Positions 47,289-60,200 are shown, counted from the stretch's first letter. The stretch is 64,000 bases of DNA from Episyrphus balteatus (GCF_945859705.1 NC_079134.1:40562576-40626575); one strand, 5' to 3'. The notes: generated by a model from the sequence alone, not told the origin. Translations and numbers: made by a program.

Positions 47289-49870
47289 TTGGGTGAAAGG
47301 GTGTTTTTTTTCAAAGAGACAGTAAAATCTGCAATTGGTAATTGTAAGAACTTATCTATAAATGTTTAATTTGTCATCAAAACCATAAAAAAAATGAATC
47401 ATTGGCTTTTTGGGAGCAATTGCAGATTTTACTGTCTCTTCGAAAAAAACACCCTTTCACCAAATTTTTTTTTTATGAAAACTCTTTATTCTTACTTTCT
47501 ATCCCAAAATCAATGTTTTTTACCGAATTTCATTAGGTTGACCCATCTTTTTTGTTTTCACTCAAAAAAACACCCTTTTAACTATGATATTTTTATAGAC
47601 ACTTTAGATTCTTGTTTCTTATCTTTTGCTAAATTTCAATAGGGTACCACTAATATTATCAAGTATAACACACTTTTTCAAATATACCCATATTTTCTTT
47701 ATTTCTAAAAAAAACACCCTTTCACATAAAAAAAGTTTATAGACTTACATTATTCGTAATTCCCATTTGAAAGAGAACATATTTAATGAATTTCGTAAGG
47801 GTACCATTTATACCACTGATTTTATCGGACTTATCGCGGATTTTTCCTTATTTCCCAAAAAAACACCTTTTAACCAAAAATGTTTGTATAGACTGTTCGG
47901 GTTTCTGTTATAAATGAAACATTTTAACCAATTTTCATTGGTGTAACAATTTTTTACTAGTTTTTATGGTACTAATTCCGAATTTCATCATTTCTATAAA
48001 AAAAACACCCTTTCACTCAAGATAATTTTGTACACTTTATAGATTCTTAATTCTTATACCAACCAAAACATTTACACCAAGTTTTTAAAATTAATAAAAT
48101 TTAAGTCAGCTGTTATGATACCTTCCTCACACACAACTTAACCCATCAAAAAAACACCCTTTCACCAAAAATAATTTTAAAAACTTTATGAATCCTTTGT
48201 TTTATCTTGAACCTTCATCCCGAATTTCTTCAGTGTAGCATGTTTTTCACATGGGTTTCGGTTATATTTTACTTGTTGAAGTCAAAAAACAAGCACCCTT
48301 GTTTTTAATCGGCAATAACTTCTTAGAGCAATCGTATTGACTTTATTTTTATGTCATTAGATTCAGCAATAAAAAATACATTGAAAACATGTGTCATAAG
48401 CAGGGGCGTACACTCCCTTGGGGCAAGCGGGGCGACGCCCCGGGGCCCCCGACCGAACTCAGGGCCCCCACTGGAGACAATGCAGAAAAGGAAACTGTTA
48501 GCATGAATTGAGTAACGAAGTAAATTAAAATGTATTTGAATCACTTCGGATACAAGGGAGACAAATTATGTCATTCAGTGTAATGTATAATGCATTGGTA
48601 GCCACACAATATATATTGATTTGATAAAAAGGTTACCCCAGGGGCCCCAAACAAAATAAACTGCTTTTTTAAAAGAAAAATTATAATTTTATCTTTGGGC
48701 CCCAAAAAATATAACTTGAAAAATCTTTGCAACCACAAATAATACATTAGGGGCCCCAAATAAGCAAAAAATAACTTCAAGCCAGGGTCCTGCAGGGGCC
48801 CCAAATGCCTTTACTTCAGGACTTAAAAAAAAAATTAAATTAAAAAAAATTGTTTTTTTAAATTAAATTACATTTGTTGATGGATTACTAAATATTACTT
48901 AAGGAGCCCCAAAGAATATGACTTCGGGGATCCAAAAATATTATAAATGAAGGGTCCCAAAAAATAATTTTTCAGAAACCCCTTTAAATGAGATGCAATC
49001 AAATATTAATTTGGGGGCCCCAAAATCTATTACTAAGGAGCCCAAAAATATTCATCAAACTTTCTGATGACATGACAAATAATATTTGAGGATCCTCAAA
49101 AGCAATTACTTCAGTGGTTCAAAACAATCAAATGGAAAATTAAATTTAAAATTTAGGGGCCCCAACGTAAATACATCAGGGCCCAAAATAAAAACATTAC
49201 GTTATTGGTGGTATTCCGAATATTACTTTAGAACAGAGGCCCCAATACTTATTAATTCTTGGCTCCAAAAAAGTTATATTATATTTTAGGGGCCTCTAAG
49301 CACTTAATTTTGAGGCCCCAAAAATAATTTTTCAGGGGCCCCAAAAGAAATAAACTATGTTTGATGATGGAAAATCAACTGTGTACATATTACTTCAGAA
49401 AAGAGGCCCCAAGAACTATCAATTCTAAGCTAAAAAAAAATTTTGTTTTAGGGGTCTCTAAATATTTAATTTTGGGGGCCCCTAGTACAAGTATTTACTA
49501 CTTTTATGATAGAAATTTTAAGTAAGTATAGCAAAGTGCATTACAAACATATTAAAACATTAAAATAAACCTTAAAATAAATAAGCCATACAAAAAAATG
49601 TATGGCGTATACGCACTTTTTTTATATCTAAGGGGCCCCCAAATATCAAAGGGGCCCTAAAATTTAGTCTTGCCCCGGGGCCCCGGTGACTCAACGTACG
49701 CCACTGGTCATAAGATGATATTCGACAAACAATTTTTTTCAGTATACTTTTGGCCTTCACCCCATCCCTCTTGTCCGCGAAAAAACACCCTTCCACCCAA
49801 CTTTTTTTTTATAGACTTTTTATGTACTTGATTCTTATCCCAAAAGGAAACTTTTTGCCAAGTTTCATGA
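47289..49870 (+). repeat. Tandem array of about eight degenerate 140-bp units with an inverted left edge
   Basis: ACACCCTTTCACC-type words recur at 47449, 47569, 47713, 47864, 48005, 48153, 48287 and 49786. Each is followed by a T-rich stretch, ATAGACTTT-like and TTCTTAT-like words, and an AAATTTCAT-like word. The first unit is preceded by its own inverse: GGTGAAAGGGTGTTTTT with GACAGTAAAATCTGCAATTG (47289-47343) mirrors 47412-47463. A hAT element (48401-49706) interrupts the array between units seven and eight. The units are too diverged to be recent. Confidence 0.65.
48401..49706. mobile_element. hAT non-autonomous element packed with GGGGCCCC
   Basis: A 1306-bp element with termini CAGGGGCGTAC...GTACGCCACTG and a perfect 8-bp target duplication GTCATAAG (48393-48400 and 49707-49714). 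More than ten GGGGCCCC or close variants, usually followed by AAA, are spread along its whole length, unlike the surrounding AT-rich DNA. No transposase frame. The CAGGGGCGTA terminus is a common hAT form. Confidence 0.92.
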
Positions 49871-51883
49871 GTGTAACAATTTTTTTTTTATATTTCTTGA
49901 TTTTATGTACTATTTTACATGTACTATTATTTTACTTCTTATTTTTCTTCATAGATAAATTTATTCTATCTTCCTACGTCATTTCCTGCCATAAATGAAA
50001 GAATATTCTAAAGTATTTTTTGTAACCAAGTTGTCATTTTGAGCCTTGAGTATATCTATGAATATGTTTATTTAAAGCGTTTCTTTTCAATTTATATTTT
50101 TATTCTTTCCAAAACTAGGTATCTCAAAAACATCCAATTGTTATAAATAAAATATTTTAAATTCAAATCAACGCACTTTAAAAAAAAAACCTAACAATCA
50201 TAAATATAAAACAAATTTCACATAAACTAAATTGTTAACGACACAATACTCATAAAGTAACTATACCTACTTAAAACTTTTCTATAGACATTTCAAAATT
50301 TTTTAAGCTCGTAGGCATCCAAGTGGATTTTTGAAGTGTAAGTGCATTTCTTGACGCATGCTTTATATTTTATCTGTCAAATTAGACTTGCCTCTTTTGC
50401 AAATTTATTATTTTTTTTGTATACAACAAAAAAAAAAAAAAAATAAATTTAAAGCAACAAAAGGAATACAAAAAAAAAACTATTCAAAAGATTTCATAGA
50501 GCAATGAATCACTATTGCACATGATGTCACACGTCACACGTGAAACGTGATGCCATAATACAGACACTATACACATTTTTGTTTTGTTTCGTTTTTTTTT
50601 TGTATTTATTTACTCAAAAAGAAAACGTTCGCAAGTTTGCAAATTTGGAAGCACAATTCTAAAATATTTTAAGCTCTGTATGGATGGGTGATTCTAAATG
50701 CTAAACTAACCCTCTTCAACATTCACGCGAGAGTAAATCACGTTGGCAAGTTAATTTTATTCAATAAAACAAGAGTGTGTTTGTGTTTGAATATAAAATT
50801 TATTTCAGTTATATAATATTTGTTTTTTTTTTTTTTTTGTTACTTTGAGACTATGAATGGAAATGTAGGTAATTTGTTCTACATGCAGTTAGAGATTCTA
50901 CAAATATTTCACTCAGATATCAATCAAATTAGAGAGTATTTTCTATCAAAGTTAGAGGAGGATTATTATAGAATGTTCCATTTAAAACTTGTCATTGATT
51001 TTCTTTTGATGACATTTTATTACATGTATTTTTTTTTTGTTCACCACTTTGAAGTGATTACAGCGACATTTTTGCAAATGAAAGGGTAGTCAACCTGCAT
51101 TATAATATCATCAATCACATCAGTTTATCGTACATTGAAAATCATTTTTATTAAAAAACACGGATTGATTAGGTATAAAGTGGATGGAAAATTAATTAAT
51201 TTCATAAAGTAACTACCTATAAGTTTCACTAGAACCGAACAAAATGTTCTTCGAAAATCAACATTATCAAAACTAAACCAATAAGTTTAATGTCTGGATT
51301 ATGGATAGAAAATGGGCAACAATATTCCGAAAGGAAAATCTGGAAGAGAATTTCATTCAATTAAGTGTATCATCGTAGTGGCATCTCTGATATAATCGTT
51401 ATCTCAAGCATTGTGTTTGCAATGTAGCAATTATAGTAGATTGGTTACTTAATTGCAGGGACAAATGAAGATGTTTTGGACTTTAAAAGAACAGGTCATG
51501 TAAATTTACTGAAATTATATTTATTTTTAACCCTCTGTCGGCACACGGGTGCAAATTTGGCAGGACACAAATAAAAAAATTACGATTTTTCAAAAAAGTG
51601 GTCACAAAAAAGTCTCTTTATAAGGGTGAAAATATTTTTTTTTGGAATTGTGAATACAATATTCGAATTCCTCGGATTATTCTACATCAATTTCATAATT
51701 GATTCTCTATAAAATATTGTGACCGAAAAAAGTTCTAGCGAACTTTACAGATACCCAATCAAGCTTCAAATATGGGAAAATCTGTTAACAATTCAAATTC
51801 TCATCATTTGTTAAGCTAGTAACACCTAATTCTGTTAGCTATCAAGCATGAGAGTCAGAAGTTTTTGATGCAATGTGGTAGAC
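49871..51883. other. No gene or repeat recognised
   Basis: AT-rich. A short frame at 50853-51089 (MNGNVGNLFYMQLEILQIFH and following) has no motif. 50520-50560 holds several ACACGTGA/CACGTC words that could be regulatory but form no array. Confidence 0.4.
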
Positions 51884-52619
51884 CAGGCATGTCAAACTTG
51901 CGGCCCGCGGGCCGCATGCGGCCCACAACGCATAACTCTGCGGTCCAGTCTACATTTTTAATAATTTTGAGTTTAAGTTTATAATTTAGATTTTGTGCTC
52001 CCAGCTTTTGACATACATGCACCTCCTTTTTTTTTATTCAACAAATAAATAAGTATGGAACTTAAAATCAAAATTATAAATTTTATAAAATATCGTGGCG
52101 TAAATCAGGGGAAGATATTTCTTAAAGTGAATTAGAAAGCGAATATTCTGATTTAACCTACCAAACGGCTCTGGGTCTTGGGAATTTTTTAGGTTTTGAT
52201 GATAAAAACCTTTACACCAGCATGCAATTTAGGTATGTTTGCATCGGTAGTCGGTCGTATCAAAAATAATCCACAAAAAAATCTAAACTTTAATACTGAA
52301 TATGAAAAAGGCTTGCAGATTTATGTCTTTGAAAGACAAGTTCTCTTGATTTTCTTCGCTTTTTTTCCTGTTAAATGTCCCTGTCGATGCTGTTATTTAA
52401 GTCATTAAGAGGTATGAGTTACCTATAAGATCCAGCTTAAATAACCTTGATCTTAGAAAAAACATGGTAAATGGAATACATTATTGTTATCATGCTTCCT
52501 ATTTTTTTTTTTTATAAATTTGTTTTATAAAAATTTTAGTTTTCCTTTTTTTTTGCGGCCCATAAAAATTTTGATCTCGCTGTTTTGGCCCTTCGTAACC
52601 ATTGAGTTTGACATGCCTG
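51884..52619. mobile_element. hAT element with GCGGCCC-rich ends
   Basis: A 736-bp element with termini CAGGCATGTCAAAC...GTTTGACATGCCTG and a perfect 8-bp duplication TGGTAGAC (51876-51883 and 52620-52627). The left end is followed by TTGCGGCCCGCGGGCCGCAT and GCGGCCC, and the right end has a single GCGGCCC. The pattern TGTCAAAC plus GCGGCCCGCGGGCC is one I remember from hAT elements in many animals. Inside, a 70-residue frame (52196-52408, ending CRCCYLSH) may be a scrap of transposase but carries no diagnostic motif. Confidence 0.9.
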
Positions 52620-53134
52620 TGGTAGACAATTCACAGTGGGTACCACCATAGGTCAAAAATAAAAAAAGGAAATGTCAGTTTTTTAAAATTCAAAGATTAA
52701 ACCAAAAAAAGTTTGACGGTTACCCCTTTTTTCATTTCTTAATAGCCATTCAAAGTCGGTATATAAAAAAGGTACATCTTTCTTATCGCTGCAGTTATAA
52801 GGTGTGAACTTGCGATAGTGATAGCGGGTGTTAAAAAATTGTGAGCAGTATTAAATTGTTGTGGATATTAAACGAGAAGGTTAATATGTACTTTCTAAAA
52901 ACATAAATTATATTGTTAAATAACATTAAGGTTAATTGTAATGGGGCTCGTTAGCGAAGCAATTTTAATCATTTTTATTTAGCTTAATTTTCATTCAATT
53001 GGAGATTTAGTTGGTTTGCCTTCGAGTGCCCTTTACAATTTAAGTATTCAAATGAAGAATACTGTTCTACCTTTCGAAATAATAGCGCAGTTTTTTTTTT
53101 TTCCTTTTCGAGTAATACGAGTTTAAATGACGAT

Positions 53135-53290
53135 ACACGGAGAAAAAAAATTACAACGTAAAACTAAAAAAATTCGTTTTTGGCACTATTATTTCTAAAA
53201 AAGACTGAACTAGAGAGTAAGGGTAAGGTGCTCGACTGAGAGTCAGGTTCCATTTCCGGCATTAACCATTTTTTTTTTAATTAAAAAAAA
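53135..53290 (+). repeat. tRNA-like, SINE-like repeat F, copy 1
   Basis: ACACGGAGAAAAAAAATTAC and AACGTAAAAC are followed about 70 bases later by a tRNA-like stretch: GGGTAAGGTGCTCGACTGAG, then GGTTCCATTTCC, a fair box B. It ends in AATT/T-run. The same order of parts (ACNGAG start, AACGTAAAA, tRNA-like segment, T-run) appears inverted at 60201-60432. Confidence 0.35.
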
Positions 53291-53458
53291 AAATGTTTAC
53301 CATTTTTTATTTTTCTTCAAAATAACAAAAATTTAAAAAAAAAACAGACTTGATGCATTTTTTTGCATTAATAAATCATATTAAATGATAATACAGGCGT
53401 TTCATTAAAAAAAAATGGTCATTATATTTTTGACCGCACTTTGTACTTTGTACCCACT

Positions 53459-54359
53459 CACATAGGGGTATTTGCCAATTTTACGCGGACAAAATTATTT
53501 TTCCGGTTTATCTTCATCAACAAGGTAAAAGCTTGTGTTTAGTACTGGAATAAAATGTTTTAAGTGTTGATTTCAATGAAAACATTTTTCTTACTAAACC
53601 ACTTTTTGATCAAACAAAAAAGTGTCAAGAATGGATCCCAATGGTTTGTTAAAGCGCTTATAAATGGAGTTCTATTAATGGTATCGCCAAGATAAAGGTC
53701 TTAAAATTTAGGAAAAAACATAAGGATTCAGGTTCTGTAACTCAAGAAGTTGAATCTTTAAAAAAAAACTTAAAATATGCATGCTGAATACAAGGTAACC
53801 ATTTTTCAAAACCTAAAATCTTTAAGAAGGGCAAATGTGTCGAAGTTGCACTTAGTTGCACATTTTTTTTACAGATTCAATTAGATAAGAGTTTAACCTT
53901 TAGAAAACATTAAATTTTATCACACAATAATGTGAAATTGTATAACTTATCTCCTTACCAACACAGAAATTTAGTTTTTTTACGATTAATTTATATTAAG
54001 ATTCAACATATCACTTTTTTATTTATAAAGTAATACAACATTTAGATACAACATCTAGTAGATAGTTTCGTATCTCCTTATCAATATTCCATAAAAACTT
54101 TTTTCTACATCCACTTCAAAAAAAAGTACTTACTTAAGCACAGTCGCTAAATTACAAAAAAAATTAATTTTATATTTGTCCTTAAAACTTTGAACTCTAG
54201 ACCGCTGCTGTTAGTCACCTGAAGGAATAATCAATTTTAAAACTATTAAAAAAGGCTAAGCAAGTTATCTACTTTTAGTAGGATGTTGATTTTTTTACGT
54301 TTGGATCAGTTTAAAATTTCGTGTTTTGTCCGCCTAAATTGACTAAATACCCCTATGTG
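53459..54359. mobile_element. 901-bp inverted-repeat element with a 5-bp target duplication
   Basis: The left end CACATAGGGGTATTTGCCAA (continuing TTTTACGCGGACAAAA) pairs with the right end TTTTGTCCGCCTAAATTGAC (continuing TAAATACCCCTATGTG). Both flanks carry CCACT (53454-53458 and 54360-54364). A CAC-initiated terminus with a GC-rich 5-bp duplication recalls Transib elements, but the CACWRTG heptamer is not exact and no transposase is seen. Confidence 0.65.
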
Positions 54360-54774
54360 CCACTGTGCGATGTAGGTTATACATCAGGCAAAAAAAAAAA
54401 AATAAAAACTGAGATTTATAACTGCCTATTTAAACTAACTTGTTCTACAAACATATAAATTCCTGAAATGATTCAAAATCGAAAAATTTTTTAAATTTAG
54501 GTAGGTATTAGTTTCCTTTTTGGCTTCGTTTTCGAGTTATAACGGTTTTTATGATTTTGGGTGAATTAATTATAGCTATAAGAAATGCCATTTGGTTTTC
54601 TTTAAGGTATTGAACAGTTTTTTGACAATAAATAAATATTATATTAAAAAACAGAACAATTAAAACAATCTAAACAATCTTTAAATCATTTTTAAGGACC
54701 TATCTGTTATACCGAGTGATTTGGATAATATGCGACAAAAAACTAGAGCGTATATATTGATTGAAAACCATAAA

Positions 54775-55773
54775 AAATAAAATGCACGACTGGGTCGCAC
54801 GAACTTGCTCTTAGAGTTCAAGTTGCTTAAGTTTTTAAGACTTTTTATATAGAAACTTAGGAAATGTAAAAAAAAATGTAAAAAAAAAAAACAAATAAAA
54901 AAAAATAAAATTAATTTTTCAAAAAAATAAAACAATATCTGAAATCAAATCGGCCCACAAAACAAGAACGCAGTTTTATTTGATATATTAAGGTGCATTT
55001 TTAGAAAAAAAATTTTCAAAATCGTTAGAGCCGTTTTTTTAAAAAACTAATTTTTTATAAATAATTTTTTGAAAAAAAGTTTTAAAATCAAATTGGTATG
55101 CCATCTTGTAGAAATCACTAATCAACATCTTAAAACAAAATTTCAAAAAAATTCAATGTCCCGTTTTCGAAAATTTGATTTTTCAAAAAAAAAATTTCAA
55201 AATTTTTTTAAAAACCCAAAAATTATTTTTTTTTCAAAATTTTATTTTTGGCTTGTATTTAAAGTATATAAATGCTTTTATATAAAAAATTTCGTTGAAA
55301 TACAATTAGCAGTTTTGCAGAAAATCCGGTTTGAAAAAAGTGGTCCTATGGCAGGTACCGTTTCAAAAAAAAAAAATTTTCTTCAAAAGATAGACCTCAT
55401 TTGAAAACTAACATTTGAATTTTTTTAACAAAATCGTTGGAACCGTTTTCGTGAAATTAAACTTTTCCGAAATTTTTGTATGACAGGTACCCTAATTTTT
55501 GGACCAAAAAAATTAATTCCAAAAACCCCTCTGGAGAGCCTCCAAAAAATACTACATACCAAGTTTGAAGTCAATCGGTCCATCCGTTCAGGCTGTAGCT
55601 CCTTATACAGACAGACAGACAGACAGACTGACAGGCAGACGGACAGACAGACTTCCGGGACCTACTTTTTTGGCATTCTCTACCATCGTAATGTCATGGA
55701 AAAATGTTATCTCAACTTTTTTTTTTGTACGAATGCATAACTTGATATATAGTACCTATATCGCAAGTAAAAA
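54775..55773 (+). mobile_element. HINE/mini-me-like family A, copy 4
   Basis: Complete copy, AAATAAAATGCACGACTGGG to CGCAAGTAAAA, with a short GACA tract (55609-55652). Inverted relative to copy 5. Confidence 0.8.
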
Positions 55774-56795
55774 CGTATTGAAGAGTATATATCTTTCCGT
55801 TAAGGAGAGAAGAAGAAAATTTCTCAAAAAGTGAATTAAGATAAAAAGAATATTATTGAAAATAAACGACAACTTCGTGCTGTACTTTTTCTTGAATATA
55901 GAAACTTGTTACTAGTTCAGTCAATGAGTAGTCAAATGCAGGGGATCCGAAAAAAGTTGTGACGACAGCTAAGTTTGAATACAGTATTGAAGAGGGGTGT
56001 ATCCTGAGTACAAATCTCAGTTTGCGTATTGTTTTGTTTGGTGGGGGCGTCCGCCATTTCGAAAAACGCATTATTTATTATGTTTATTTTTTCACTACTT
56101 CTTAAAAAAGATACCTATAATTCATTCCGATATTTTCAAAAACAATATTGTGAATTAAATATTTTTTTTTTTTTAATATTTGAAAAAAATATTTATTAAA
56201 CGATTTTAATTTTTTTTAAAGTGGATCTTTACAGAAGAAATCAATTTGTGTACAAAATGCAAACATTTTTTAGGCGGTTTATCCATTATAAGAAAGATTT
56301 TTTACATTTAAAAATTTTTGAATCAAAAACAATATTGTTGGAAGGACGATCTGGGTCAAGCATTTTAGTATTTTGGTACCTGTGCATTGTGCAAGATTGA
56401 ATTGAGCCCAGTAAATTGATTTTTTTTTTATCAAATATTAGTTAATCGTTGCAGACAAAAAACGCTGTTAATAGTTGAACTTTAAAGTAGCTCCTTAAAT
56501 GGAAACGGATCGTTGTGTTCCAAAATTTTGTCTGACAAAAAACTCTGCGTGCATCAAAACATCTGTATGAACATAATTTCGCTTTAAATAAGCAATAGAA
56601 AAATGCTGAAAATGTTGCCGTTATTTTAAAATTCTATTACTTTTGTATCAAATACTTAACATTTATTCACAGGGTGTTTTTATTTCTCTACAAAACACAC
56701 ACTGCAAAATGTTAAAAGCGACTTTTTCGATTCTTTATTTTATGGGACAAATAAAACCACAATGCTAAATCTTATTAGTTAACCACTTTTTTATA
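55774..56795. other. Spacer between inverted family A copies
   Basis: About 1.0 kb of AT-rich sequence without a recognised gene. Frames are short and motif-free. Confidence 0.5.
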
Positions 56796-57788
56796 TTTTT
56801 ACTTGCGATATAGGTACTATATATCAAGTTATGCATTCGTACAAAAAAAAAAAGTTGAGATAACATTTTTCCATGACATTACGATGGTAGACAATGCCAA
56901 AAAAGTGGGTCCCGGAAGTCCGTCTGTCTGACTGTCTGTCTGTCAGTCTGTCAGTCTGTCAGTCTGTCTGTCTGTATAAGGAGCTACAGCCTAAACGGAT
57001 GGACCGATTGATGTCAAACCTGGTATGCAGCGTTATTTGGCGACTCTCCAGAGGGGTTTTTGGAATTAATTTTTTTGGACCAAAAATAACGGTACTTGTC
57101 ATATACCGATTTTAGTAAAATTGAAATATCTCGAAAACGGCTCCAACGATTTTGTTTAAAAAATTCAAGTGTTAGTTTAAAGCTTAGGTCTATCTTCTAA
57201 TGAAAACATTTTTTTTTGAAAATCATTATTAACGGTACCTGCCATAGAACCGTTTTTTTCAAATCCGATTATCTCCAAAACTGCTTATTCTATTTCAACG
57301 AAACTTTTTGTGAAGAAGCATTTATATATTTTAAATATAAGCCAAAAATAAAATTTTGGAAAAAAAAATAATTTTTGGATTTTTAAAAAAATTTTGAAAA
57401 TTTTTTTTTGAAAAATCAAATTTTCGAAAACGGTACATTTAATTCTTTTGAAATTTTGTTTTTAGATGTTGATTAGTGATTTCTACAAAATGGCATACCA
57501 ATTTTATTTTTAAACTTTTTTTCCAAAAAATTATTTATAAAAAATTAGTTTTTTAAAAAACGGCTCTAACGATTTTGAAAATTTTTTTTCTAAAAATGCA
57601 TGTTAATATATCAATCAAAACTGCATACTTGTTTTGGAGGGCAATTTAATTTCAGATTTTATTTTATTTTTTTTTTTAAAACCAATTTTATTTTTTTTTT
57701 TCCAAATTTCTATATAAAAAGTCTTAAAAATTTAAACAACTTTAACTCTAAGAGCAAGTTCGTGCGACCCCAGTCGTGCATTTTATTT
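56796..57788 (-). mobile_element. HINE/mini-me-like family A, copy 5
   Basis: Complete minus-strand copy. Its GTCTGTC/GTCAGTC tract is at 56920-56975. Shows the intact site AAATATAAGCC that is interrupted by the Tc1-type element in copy 1. Confidence 0.8.
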
Positions 57789-60200
57789 TTTTAATGAAAA
57801 CCTGCATAAAAAGGATTATTGGTAATTTTGTTTAGGTTTGTCGTATGGGGTCACATTTGAAATTCTTTGTTGATACATAAAATAAAAATCCCATTTTTTT
57901 TTTTAATTCTTTTAAATCTTTTCAGACTATCATTGTTTTTGTCAAAGTGAATAGCTAGTTATTTTTAAAAAGATAATCAATGTTTAAATTTCTTTACAAA
58001 ATGATGATAAGAGCAATCAATGCATTAATGTTCTTAAAGAAATTGTTCCTTTTGCCACGACTTTTAAAAATTGAATTGAATTTGCCACCACTTTTAAAAA
58101 TATTAGTACTTAAATTTTAAAATCAATTTTCTTAAAGAAAACAAATACAATCTAATGCTTTAATTTTCTGATATAACTACACACATGTTCACTTCCTTAA
58201 TTTATTAAAGTCTAGTTCATATTAATGTATTTTTTTTTATAAATGTATCTATGTGTTTGGCGCACTGTACCCTTCCGAAATGCGCAGTCCTTTAACTCTT
58301 CAATTTATATGAAAAAAACCCTACAAAAAATAACTATCAATTTGACTTATTTATGAATTCAAAAATAAAACCCTTTTTTTTATCCATGAGACTTCTGGTC
58401 TATAAAAAATATAATTAAACCCCATTTGATAGCACTGCAACAACCACAAGATTTGATATGACTATAGACAATTTTACCACAAAAAAAAAAAAAAAAAAAT
58501 AAACGACCTCTAAAAATAGCCACTCGTTTGTTGTGATTTTATTTAAAAATAAAATAAATAAAAAAATAACAACCGCATAGATAACAGAACATTAAGTCAA
58601 AATCACACATAATTATTACAAGTGTGTGTGTGTTTTTGGATAAATACGTATACGTAATTTTCCAACATTCATTCGTGTGTGTAAACAGAAGCTAATTCCG
58701 GTTGAACTCATCATTATCATCATCATAATGGCATTGTTCATGGTATAACGCTAGCATTCTGACTTTTTGACATCGTGGTGTCAAAAAGTACTGAACAGAA
58801 AAGAACAGAAAACTCTCCAAAAAAATAGGAAAAATAAAAACCATCAAATCCAAAAAAATAAGGACATAATGATTTATAGCCCCCTTCGGGATATAGAAAA
58901 GCATAACTCGACATTTCGAGTCGAGAGAATACTATATTTGATGATGGGTTATGTTGCCAAATAGACACACGGCTAAAATAGAAAAAAGAATAAAGAATTT
59001 CCAACCAAACAAAAATGAAGATATAAAAATGACAATACTCGTAAAGCAGCCAGAAGCAACAATAGGCGCACATGCAATTCTTTATTTATGTCAGTACACT
59101 TGAACCAGTGCCAAACCGAAAAAAAAAAGTTTGTTGACGTTCGGCTGTCGTTTCTTTGGTCCTCCCAGAACCCAGAGTCCGGAGGAAAGAGACACACTCT
59201 CTGGATATTGTTGAGGGTGGCATAATAAAGTAGAAAAACTATATTAGCACAAAGTGCTGACAAATTACCCTCTCTCTCCTCCACTGAGACTGTCTAAATC
59301 TTTGAATAGACTTTTTGGTTAATACCCAAAAAAAGAAAAAGAAGAAAAAAATACTTGATCTCTTGCTGGAGGACCATGACATAAATAGGTACCTGACATG
59401 TTCTTTTGATAGATTTATGCTTGGCTAGGAATCTTTTTTTTAAGGCATTGTCTAAAATTGACGTGCAGGAAAATGTTGGACATGCAAAGTATATTTTGTT
59501 ATTAGTTACTACATATATTTGTATTACAAATTAGTTTCGATCTCTATATTAACTAAGTGGTTTGCGAAAGAAAAGGAAATTGATTACTAAAGGAGGAAAC
59601 TTAAATATGTATTATAAATAAAGTTTTTTTTAATGAAAGGCGAAACTTGCCTCTTAGAAAATAAAAAAAATCATTCTCCGGTTATGAACTCCGAGCTCAA
59701 AAAAAAAAAAAAAACTGTTTTTGTAGGGGTCATGATCTCCTCTGCTCCGAATCCGAACCTCCAGAGAAAAACAGAAAACTATTAGGCATAAAGACTAAAA
59801 ATATCGTCAAAAAATCATTTACCAAGATAAGAGACTGTGGTTCCGTTTATATAGAAGTAGTCAAAACTCATTAAAATCTGAACTACTGCACAGATTTGAA
59901 CGAAATTTGGTACACATGTTAAAATTGGCTTTTTTTCATGGTCAAATTAACTTAAGTTTTTATTTATAATGAAAGAAAATAAGAGAAAAAAAAAAACAAT
60001 ATTTTTATTAAATTAAGTTTTAGTTTGTAATAGTTTTAAAGTAACTTTCGATAATGAATTCCTTTCGTTGAAAAGCAAACTGATGTAATGTTAAAAGTAG
60101 TGTTTTAAATAAAACGGTATTTGTTCAAAGTCTAAAAACATCTTTAAATCAAAGTTGTTTCAACTTTAAAAATAGCATCAATTTATTAGAAAAAAAAATT
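57789..60200. other. No gene or repeat recognised
   Basis: AT-rich. 58600-59290 is less AT-skewed, with GAGAG-type runs near 59270, and looks more like unique, possibly regulatory DNA. Minus-strand frames here (58738-59073 and 58973-59284) are hydrophobic and motif-free. Confidence 0.4.

Noticed and set aside
50853..51089. Small open frame after a T-run as a gene
   Set aside because: Hydrophobic and motif-free; no promoter or splice support.
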